From the NCBI GenBank assembly GCA_040394635.1, contig JBEBRW010000001.1, positions 124,001 to 188,000 on the forward strand: 64,000 bases of DNA, read 5' to 3'. Each line of letters opens with the position of its first letter. The first letter of the stretch is position 1. Shown piece by piece: positions 57,816 to 64,000 of this stretch. This stretch comes from UBA5239 sp040394635 (GTDB lineage Bacteria; Verrucomicrobiota; Lentisphaeria; Victivallales; Victivallaceae). Below the pieces are notes generated by a model that was given only the letters and a program-made list of their open reading frames with translations, searched no databases and was not told the DNA's origin. Made by a program: the position numbers and the translations under genes.

Positions 57816-60092
57816 TTATTCGGAAGATTTCCCGCGCAGCTCCACGCGGCGTATTTTGCCGCTGATGGTTTTCGGCAGTTCCGGGATGAACTCGATAACC
57901 CGCGGATATTTGTAAGGAGCGGTATGCTTCTTCACATAATCCTGAATTTCTTTTTTGAGTTCCTCGGAACCTTCCTTGCCTTTCATGAGCACGATAAACG
58001 CCTTCACGGCTTGTCCGCGCACCGGGTCGGGCACGCCGACCACCGCGCATTCGAGCACGTAAGGAAGCTCCATGATCACGCTTTCGATTTCAAAGGGCCC
58101 GATCCGGTACCCTGAAGATTTGATCAGGTCGTCGGTACGCCCGACATACCAGTAATAGCCCTCTTCATCGCACCATGCAGTGTCGCCGGTATGGTAATAA
58201 CCGTCGTGACAGGCCTCGGCATTCAGTTCCGGGTCATTGTGGTATCCGAGGAAGAGCCCGCAGATGGAGCCGGGATCGGCCTTGACTACGATTTCGCCCA
58301 CTTCGCCCGGCTTGGTCGGGTTGCCCTCATTGTCGAGCAGTTCCACCGGGAACTGCGGGGAAGGTTTGCCCATCGCACCGGGTTTGGGCGTCATGCCGAC
58401 AAAAGTAGCCAGCAGCAACGTGGTTTCGGTCTGCCCGAATCCTTCCATGATTTTGAGGCCGGTCGCCTGCAGGAACTGCTGGAACACTTCCGGGTTCAGC
58501 GCCTCCCCGGCGGTAGTGGCGTACTTCAGCGCGCTGAAGTCGTATTTGCTCAAATCTTCCTTGATAAAGAAGCGGTACATGGTGGGCGGAGCACAGAAGG
58601 TGGTAATGGAATACTCCTTGAAAAGCGGCAGGATTTCAGCCGCGGCGAAGCGGTCGAAGTCATAGGTGAAAACCGCCGTTTCGCAGAGCCATTGGCCATA
58701 AATTTTGCCCCACAGCGACTTGCCCCAGCCGGTATCCGAAATGGTGAAATGAAGCCCTTGCGGATCGACATTGTGCCACCATTTGGCGGTGAGGATATGG
58801 CCGAGCGGGTAAGTACCGTTGTGCGCGACCATTTTCGGGTATCCGGTGGTGCCGGAACTGAAAAACATCAGGATGGGGTCGGAAACCAGGAGGTCCTGCG
58901 GACGCTCGAATTTCGCATCGAAACGCGGCATTTCCCGGTCAAAGTTCCGCCACCCCTCGCGATCACCATTGACGATGATCCTGTGTTTCACCGAGGGGCA
59001 AAGCTTAATGGCTTCATCCACCGTCTCCGCCACACTGCCATCGGCGGTACAGATAATCGCGGAAATCTCCGCGCTGTCAAAGCGGTACTGAAAATCCTTG
59101 ACCGTAAGCTGATTGCTGGAGGGAACCGCGACCGCGCCGAGACGGTGAAGCGCATTGATGATGAACCAGAATTGATAATGCCGCTTCAGCACCAGCATCA
59201 CGCGGTCGCCCTTTTTGATCCCGAGCGAGGCGAGATAATTCGCCGCACGGGCGGAGGCGTCGGCGATATCCTTGAACGAAAAATCGCGCACGTCTTTTTT
59301 GTCCTTGGAAACCCAGAGCATGGCACGCTTATTCGGATTCCGTTCCGCAATCACGTCAACGACGTCAAAAGCAAAATTGAAATTGTCCGGAACGTTGAAT
59401 TTCACATCCGTCAACAGCCCGTTTTCATCGATGGTTTCGGAGAGATATTTATGGCAGATCAGCTTATCGCTCGACGACGGGGCCACTTCTTCCGCCGTCG
59501 CCGATTGTTCCGGAGTTTCATGTTCATCGGCTCCGGCCTTCATCACCACGGCCAGAAATGTACATGGCTTGCCGTCGGCGGCGACCATGCCGTGGGGGTG
59601 CCCCGAGTCATAATAAACACTGTCGCCGGCGGAGAGAATTTCCACTTTGTCGCCGAGCTGCACCTTGAGCTTGCCCTCGATCACATAGTCGAATTCCTGT
59701 CCCGGATGGGTGGAAAGATGAATCGGCGCCTGGTCGTCAATATACGGCGCCGTAACGATAAACGGTTCCGTATGGCGGTTCTTGAACAATGCCGCCTGGT
59801 GAAGATAGTTGAAGCCTTCGCGCCGCTGGATGTGGGTGCCGCCGCCTTTGCGGGTAACCGTATAGAAAGAAAGTTTCGGCGAATCCCCGGTAATCAGCGA
59901 ACTGATATCAACCCCGAAACGCTCCGCGCAACGGTAAAGAAAAGTAAATGAGGCATCCACTTCTCCGTTTTCATGTTTCAGGTAATCCTGCTCGGAAATA
60001 CCATGCAAAGCCGCCATTTCCGAAACCGGAATTTCCAACACGCTCCGCATTTCCTTAATGCGGCACCCCATCTGCTTCAAGTAATTTTCCAT
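57816..60092 (-). CDS. XRE-cupin-AMP-dependent acyl-CoA synthetase fusion
   Basis: 758 residues from the ATG at 60090-60092, about 50 nt after a good promoter; upstream ATGs fall in or at that promoter. Residues about 1-65: HTH_XRE (GCRIKEMRSVLEIPVSEMAA). About 85-185: cupin (HPGQEFDYVIEGKLKVQLGD, GDSVYYDSGHPHG). About 215-758: acyl-adenylate enzyme of the acetyl/medium-chain group, with P-loop FFSSGTTGYPKMVAHN, GEALNPE, GFGQTET, HTGDTAWCDEEGYYWYVGRT and C-terminal Lys in LPKTISGKIRR. It activates a carboxylic acid to acyl-CoA; XRE-cupin parts normally are separate regulators of such synthetases, so this may sense its own substrate. Cytoplasmic, single-gene transcript. Confidence 0.9.
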   Translation of the reverse strand: MENYLKQMGCRIKEMRSVLEIPVSEMAALHGISEQDYLKHENGEVDASFTFLYRCAERFGVDISSLITGDSPKLSFYTVTRKGGGTHIQRREGFNYLHQAALFKNRHTEPFIVTAPYIDDQAPIHLSTHPGQEFDYVIEGKLKVQLGDKVEILSAGDSVYYDSGHPHGMVAADGKPCTFLAVVMKAGADEHETPEQSATAEEVAPSSSDKLICHKYLSETIDENGLLTDVKFNVPDNFNFAFDVVDVIAERNPNKRAMLWVSKDKKDVRDFSFKDIADASARAANYLASLGIKKGDRVMLVLKRHYQFWFIINALHRLGAVAVPSSNQLTVKDFQYRFDSAEISAIICTADGSVAETVDEAIKLCPSVKHRIIVNGDREGWRNFDREMPRFDAKFERPQDLLVSDPILMFFSSGTTGYPKMVAHNGTYPLGHILTAKWWHNVDPQGLHFTISDTGWGKSLWGKIYGQWLCETAVFTYDFDRFAAAEILPLFKEYSITTFCAPPTMYRFFIKEDLSKYDFSALKYATTAGEALNPEVFQQFLQATGLKIMEGFGQTETTLLLATFVGMTPKPGAMGKPSPQFPVELLDNEGNPTKPGEVGEIVVKADPGSICGLFLGYHNDPELNAEACHDGYYHTGDTAWCDEEGYYWYVGRTDDLIKSSGYRIGPFEIESVIMELPYVLECAVVGVPDPVRGQAVKAFIVLMKGKEGSEELKKEIQDYVKKHTAPYKYPRVIEFIPELPKTISGKIRRVELRGKSSE

Positions 60093-60147
60093 TTCAAGTA
60101 TCTTGTGTCGTGGTTTATAAATTATTGATGTCGACATAAATCTGAAT

Positions 60148-60175
60148 AATATACAACCGCCAACCCAAATGTCAA
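60148..60175 (-). promoter_or_regulatory. Promoter of the acyl-CoA synthetase fusion
   Basis: Minus strand TTGACA (60170-60175), 16-bp spacer, TATATT (60148-60153). Its spacer shares TTGGCGGTT with the LacI-5 promoter. Confidence 0.7.
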
Positions 60176-60211
60176 TAAAAAATAACCGGAAAATCAAACA
60201 TCTCCCTTCTC

Positions 60212-60249
60212 TTAATTCTCAATTCTTAATTCTTAATTCTCAATTGATT
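60212..60249. repeat. TTAATTCTCAATTC simple tandem repeat at the 3' end of the AraC gene
   Basis: Several copies of TTAATTC and CTCAATT in a row. Read on the minus strand it encodes the last residues (QLRIKN) and the stop codon of the AraC protein, so the repeat has reached into the gene end. Confidence 0.7.
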
Positions 60250-61107
60250 ACGGTACCGGTGCGGGGGCATGCCGTAGACTTTGTTGAAGCAGGTGCAGAA
60301 GTAACTGCTGTCGTAGAAACCGCATTGCAGTGCGACTTCGGAAATGGGAGATGCGGTGTTGCGGAGAAGTTGCTCGGCATTACGCAACCGTATATTGTTC
60401 AAGTAGGCGCTTGGCGTACAGCCAATGATCCGGCAAAAACTGCGGTAAAAACTGCTCTCGCTTTTCGATACCAATGACGCCAGTTTTGACCGCGGAATCT
60501 GCTCGCTGAAATGCTTGTTCATATAGAGCAGCACCCGGTCGAGGCTCTGCAGTTCCTGATATCGCGGGATCGACGACTGCGCGTAACAGCGGCACAGGAA
60601 CACCAGCAGCTGGCTGAACAACCCGATCGCCATCAACTGCGACCCCGGCTCACCGCTTTTCAATTCGCTCTCCATATGGTAAACCAGCCGCTCGGCCTCG
60701 ACCAGCAAAGCCCCCTCGAGATTCAGCGGCAGAAAGTCGCTGCGGGGGCGCATCAGAGGCTCGATTTCAAAGAGCGAGTTCCAGCCGGGCATGGTGGTCA
60801 GGTCGTACAACTGGAATTTCAGGTCGTCGTCCAGCCACATGACGTTGGTCACGGCCAGATGGTTTTGCCGGCAGTATTCGTGCGCCATGCCGGGGCGCAG
60901 CATCAGGATGTCGCCGGCCTTGATGTGATACGAGCGGTTCTCGTCACGGTAAGTGCCGTCGCCTCCGGTCACGATGACCAGCTCATAGAATTTATGGCTG
61001 TGCAGCGGCGCCAGCGCCGCCTCGCCCGCTACGCTGAACACGGTCAGCGGAAATGCACTCCCCGCGATGGAGCGCAATTCGTCTCGTTCGTAGATATACG
61101 GTTCCAT
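60226..61107 (-). CDS. AraC-family transcriptional regulator with cupin sensor
   Basis: 293 residues from the ATG at 61105-61107 (AGGTGA upstream; a GTG six codons earlier is possible). An N-terminal cupin (HSHKFYELVIVTGGDGTYRD, AGDILMLRPGMAHEY) binds a sugar. The C-terminal HTH_18 has two helices: IPRSKLASLVSKSESSFYRS and PISEVALQCGFYDSSYFCTC, followed by FNKVYGMPPHRYR. It is divergent from the pseudopilin/TIM-barrel pair and probably activates it, since the -10 there has no good -35. Its last six residues and stop derive from a simple repeat. Confidence 0.93.
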   Translation of the reverse strand: MEPYIYERDELRSIAGSAFPLTVFSVAGEAALAPLHSHKFYELVIVTGGDGTYRDENRSYHIKAGDILMLRPGMAHEYCRQNHLAVTNVMWLDDDLKFQLYDLTTMPGWNSLFEIEPLMRPRSDFLPLNLEGALLVEAERLVYHMESELKSGEPGSQLMAIGLFSQLLVFLCRCYAQSSIPRYQELQSLDRVLLYMNKHFSEQIPRSKLASLVSKSESSFYRSFCRIIGCTPSAYLNNIRLRNAEQLLRNTASPISEVALQCGFYDSSYFCTCFNKVYGMPPHRYRNQLRIKN

Positions 61108-61178
61108 AAAATCACCTGTTTGCACGAAATATACAATTTATTGGCCGAAAAATCAAGGTAAAAAGTATTTTTGTCCGT

Positions 61179-61184
61179 TATAAT
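61179..61184 (+). promoter_or_regulatory. -10 box of the pseudopilin/TIM-barrel operon
   Basis: TATAAT with no recognisable -35 box at 16-18 bp, as expected for a promoter that needs an activator such as the adjacent AraC protein. Confidence 0.45.
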
Positions 61185-61251
61185 ATAGACGTACAAGCTG
61201 GAAATGTGACGATAAAAAACTATATTAACCGTAACTTAAAAGGAAAAAAGA

Positions 61252-61962
61252 ATGCGAAAATCGAATTTCACACTCATTGAACTCCTGGTCGTGATCGCGA
61301 TCATCGCGATTCTCGCCGCCATGCTGCTCCCCGCCCTGAACGCCGCCCGCGACAAGGCCAAGGCGTCGAATTGCCTGAGCAATGAAAAACAGATGGGCAC
61401 CATAATCGCCCTTTATGCGGACGACAATCAGGATTTTATTGTTTCCGGCCGCAACGTCAGCCTGATTTTCAACGGCGTGCGTTATATCATGTGGTATCAG
61501 CTGATGTCGCATTATACGAACAATAAAATATTTGCCTGTGCCTCCAGTGTCAACACTTCGCAAATCAAGGGGCCGACCGGCGATTACAAATGGCCGACCA
61601 GCTCCGAAGCTTTTACGTTGTCTTATTCGTTCAATAATCTGGTACTGGAATATCCCGAAGTGAGTTGGACGCTGACCAAAAGCCGCAAAATCGGAGTATT
61701 GAAGAAACCGGCCCTGGTCATTCCAATCATGTGCGGCGTCAAGGTCCAGAACGACACCAGCTTCACTGGTCACGAAGGTATCCTGGTATCGGGCGCGGCG
61801 GATGGCAGCAGCGGCAAACAGCAGTGGGTGCACAACGGCAGCGCCATGGTGCTTTTCATGGACGGCCACGCCGCTTCACTACGACAGGGCCCCCGTGCTC
61901 AATATGAGAACGACTATATCTGGGGTCTCCGCGACGGCGATAAATCAAAATGGAACTGGTGA
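61252..61962 (+). CDS. Pseudopilin-like protein with prepilin N-terminus and canonical H-X9-DG motif
   Basis: 236 residues behind AAAAGGAAAA. The leader MRKSN is followed by FTLIELLVVIAIIAILAAML with Glu(+5); Asn stands before Phe(+1). The C-terminus has H-NGSAMVLFM-DG, the full H-X9-DG motif. The first ~75 nt of the helix match the genes at 26209 and 5236 almost exactly, whereas the body differs. It is divergent from AraC and 5 nt upstream of the TIM-barrel-like gene, the third case of regulator plus pseudopilin plus polysaccharide-type gene in this window. Confidence 0.9.
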   Translation: MRKSNFTLIELLVVIAIIAILAAMLLPALNAARDKAKASNCLSNEKQMGTIIALYADDNQDFIVSGRNVSLIFNGVRYIMWYQLMSHYTNNKIFACASSVNTSQIKGPTGDYKWPTSSEAFTLSYSFNNLVLEYPEVSWTLTKSRKIGVLKKPALVIPIMCGVKVQNDTSFTGHEGILVSGAADGSSGKQQWVHNGSAMVLFMDGHAASLRQGPRAQYENDYIWGLRDGDKSKWNW

Positions 61963-61967
61963 TTCGA

Positions 61968-64000
61968 ATGCGTAAAATAATCATCCTATTCATCATACTG
62001 TTTGCCGGAATTTCCGCATTTGGGCAAAAGGAACATTACCGGAGCGATTTTGCCAAAGGGCGCCAGGGCTGGGGCGGCTGGAGTGATACATCGGTAGTCG
62101 ATATGTCAACCGCTCTCGACGAGGAGCTGAAAAACCACGTATTGATACTCAAAGTCACGGACAATGGCTGGAACGTGCCGATCACCAAATTCACCCCGAT
62201 CACAATCGGCGACAAAACCATGATTCGGTTCAAAATCCGCAGCCAGAGAGCCTGGGACGAAAACGAAATTACCTTTTTCAATGACTCGGAAAAGTCCAGT
62301 TACCGGATTCCGTTTCCGACCACGGAAAACAGATGGATCACTGTTCAGAAATACATCTACAAAGCGACGCTGAAAAAGGGCAACCCGGCGGTCCAGTGCG
62401 ACAGCATGCTCGGTGATCAATTGAACGGTTTTCAGCTGGCAACGATGGGCTCGAAAATCGAGCTCGCGGATGTGGTCATCTTCGAGGCTACCGGTGAAGA
62501 ACCGGAACTGCCGCTGCCGGAAATGGACCCGGCCGTGGCGAAGTATCTGGAAACCTTTACGCCGGTGGATTATCCGGTACTGCGCCGCAACGGTGTGTTT
62601 CCGTACGGCCCGGTGAACATGGTTCGCGCCAACGTGCATTCCGGCAAACTTTTCAACCGCCTGGTCATGGAGAGTTACCGCGATGATCTCATCGATATGC
62701 GCCGCCATTACATGAATACCTTCATCAACTTCTGGGAGTCGACCGACCTGGCGGAACGCTTGAAAATGGCCGAAGAAACCGGCATGTACCTGATCGAAAC
62801 CGTTTTCTGCGGTACCAATTTCGCCAAGATGAAACCCGGCGATAAAACCGATGTGCGGTTCCGGCTCGCCAAAGAATCTCCGGCTCTTCTGGCGTGGTAT
62901 GGACGCGACGAGCCCTCACCGGCCCAGCTTCCGGAGTACCTCGAAAGCAAGAAAGCGTTGGCGGAGCTCGACAATATCCACCCCCTGACCAGCGCTTTGC
63001 ACCTGCCGGGCGTTCGACGCAAGATCGGCCCGGTACTGGAAGTGATGATGCCCGATGTCTATAATTTTTACCCCGGCACCCCGACCGACGGCAGCGTGGT
63101 GATCCCGCATTTCAAAACGATCCGCGAATGCCACGAACAAACCGCCGGCAAGCGTGTCTGGTACATGTGCCAAACCTTCAGCAACCGTCATTTCCGCAAT
63201 GACAAAACCACGTATTCAGCGCGCTATCCCAACCCGGAGGAAATGCGGCTGGAACTCTATACCGCGGTGGCGGCCGGAGCGAACGGCATCCTGTTCTTCG
63301 TTTACAATGACTATGTGACTTATCTGGATGACAAACTGCGCGGCGAGGAATTCGACTGGACCATGGTGGACCAGTGGGGCAATGGTAACGGTGTATATGA
63401 TGAAATCGCGGATTTCGGGCGCAAAGTCGTGCCGGTCATGCCATCATTCATCGATGCCGAGCCGGGAAACTTCATCAAGACTGACAGCAAAAACCTGTTG
63501 ATCGGACAGCTGCGCAACGAATGCGGCACGCTGGTGATCGCCGTAAATCCGACCACGCTCAAAGCGTTCGAGGGCCCACTGAACCTGCAATTGCCGCCCG
63601 GGACCCAGGTATACGATCTGATAAGCATGACCGAGGTCAAAAATCATACTCTGAAATTGCGCCCGGCCGAAGGCGCGCTGTGGCTGGCGGCAACACCACA
63701 GCAGTACGAAAAGGTTCGCCAGGAAATCGACGCCCGCCGCAAGCAAACGGCTCAGGGGCTGGCCGATATTCGCAAAGCCGAACTGGCCGCCGCCGGTTTC
63801 GCCGATGGCAAAGCATCGCCTGAGTGGTTGTCCGCCGAAGCGAAATTGATCGAAATCCGCGAGCAATTCGGCAAAATCAACCGTTACCTGACGCAGCCCG
63901 AGATCGTGATAAAAGCGGAACAGGCCCCGGAATATAAAGAAGTTCATGCAACGCTGATCGAGTACAGTACGCGTTATTTTGCCGCCCGCCGCGAACACGC
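61968..64000 (+). CDS. Secreted TIM-barrel-like glycan-active protein (cut by right edge)
   Basis: 677 residues visible; the frame is open to the window end. Signal peptide 1-18 (MRKIIILFIILFAGISAF). Residues about 20-170 resemble a jelly-roll (carbohydrate-binding) domain: VLILKVTDNGWNVPITKFTP, TMIRFKIRSQRAWDENEITF. From about 185 a TIM-barrel-like region follows: FINFWESTDLAERLKMAEET, LLAWYGRDEPSPAQLPEYLE (possible acid Glu), VMMPDVYNFYPG, RVWYMCQTFSN, LYTAVAAGANGILFFVYND. A beta domain and a helical region come after. The RDEP and GILFF patterns are seen in several beta-glycosidase-like families, but I cannot name one. Translation is probably coupled to the pseudopilin. Confidence 0.85.
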   Translation, partial: MRKIIILFIILFAGISAFGQKEHYRSDFAKGRQGWGGWSDTSVVDMSTALDEELKNHVLILKVTDNGWNVPITKFTPITIGDKTMIRFKIRSQRAWDENEITFFNDSEKSSYRIPFPTTENRWITVQKYIYKATLKKGNPAVQCDSMLGDQLNGFQLATMGSKIELADVVIFEATGEEPELPLPEMDPAVAKYLETFTPVDYPVLRRNGVFPYGPVNMVRANVHSGKLFNRLVMESYRDDLIDMRRHYMNTFINFWESTDLAERLKMAEETGMYLIETVFCGTNFAKMKPGDKTDVRFRLAKESPALLAWYGRDEPSPAQLPEYLESKKALAELDNIHPLTSALHLPGVRRKIGPVLEVMMPDVYNFYPGTPTDGSVVIPHFKTIRECHEQTAGKRVWYMCQTFSNRHFRNDKTTYSARYPNPEEMRLELYTAVAAGANGILFFVYNDYVTYLDDKLRGEEFDWTMVDQWGNGNGVYDEIADFGRKVVPVMPSFIDAEPGNFIKTDSKNLLIGQLRNECGTLVIAVNPTTLKAFEGPLNLQLPPGTQVYDLISMTEVKNHTLKLRPAEGALWLAATPQQYEKVRQEIDARRKQTAQGLADIRKAELAAAGFADGKASPEWLSAEAKLIEIREQFGKINRYLTQPEIVIKAEQAPEYKEVHATLIEYSTRYFAARREH

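Noticed and set aside
60093..60197. Longer starts for the acyl-CoA synthetase fusion
   Set aside because: These codons fall within or immediately at a good TTGACA/TATATT promoter.
1..64000. CRISPR arrays, tRNA/rRNA genes, prophage or transposase genes
   Set aside because: All intergenic gaps were read; none shows regularly spaced repeats, a cloverleaf with CCA end, or integrase/transposase motifs.

Overview
The window reads as a chromosomal segment of a free-living or gut PVC-group bacterium, most likely a Lentisphaerota (Victivallis-like) organism. The basis is: four pseudopilins with the FTLIELLVVIAIIAILAAML N-terminus and H-X9-DG-type C-terminus that are numerous in that phylum; five LacI-family repressors among about 45 genes; sulfatase, heparinase and GH36/GH28/GH4/GH109 enzymes; and a 703-residue GreA with a long N-terminal extension, as in Chlamydiae. 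G+C is visibly high in the coding regions. No rRNA, tRNA, CRISPR, phage or transposase gene was seen. The phylum call is an inference from families, not from a marker gene.

Layout. (A) 1-13257: a polysaccharide locus. A minus-strand run (LacI, pseudopilin, secreted alpha/beta-hydrolase, secreted unknown, truncated unknown) is divergent from a secreted heparinase-like lyase and a cytoplasmic GH36. (B) 13276-19617: araB-araD-araA behind a second, paralogous LacI, divergent from a GH28-fold protein. The two divergent regions (7046-7324 and 18027-18258) carry the same 24-bp operator-like palindrome, twice each. (C) 19609-25963: LacI, radical-SAM sulfatase maturase, a 57-residue membrane protein, heparinase-like lyase and sulfatase, all one way. 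(D) 26209-29477: pseudopilin plus PL22-like beta-propeller, then a terminator, a coiled-coil membrane protein and another pseudopilin. (E) 29660-35816: GNAT, Gfo/Idh/MocA oxidoreductase, an A+T-rich glycosyltransferase, long greA and a metallophosphoesterase. (F) 35900-46051: a seven-gene operon arnB, GT39, arnC, arnA, GT39, GT39, arnD for 4-amino-4-deoxy-L-arabinose transfer to lipid A. (G) 46276-51995: LacI divergent from a five-gene oxidoreductase/DHQase-like operon. (H) 51997-57575: LacI, GH109, GH4, creatininase-family operon. (I) 57816-60092: an XRE-cupin-acyl-CoA synthetase fusion. (J) 60226-64000: AraC regulator, pseudopilin and a secreted TIM-barrel-like protein cut by the right edge.

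How it fits together. Secreted lyases, sulfatase and hydrolases would open a complex (sulfated and/or pectic) polysaccharide outside the cytoplasm; GH36, GH28, GH4 and the beta-propeller lack signal peptides and would finish oligosaccharides inside; araBAD takes L-arabinose to D-xylulose 5-phosphate. Each block has its own LacI/AraC regulator with recognisable operator palindromes. Three of the four pseudopilins sit directly beside such a regulator and a polysaccharide-active gene, with no SusC/SusD pair in sight. This recurrent regulator-pseudopilin-hydrolase arrangement is the most interesting system-level signal in the window.
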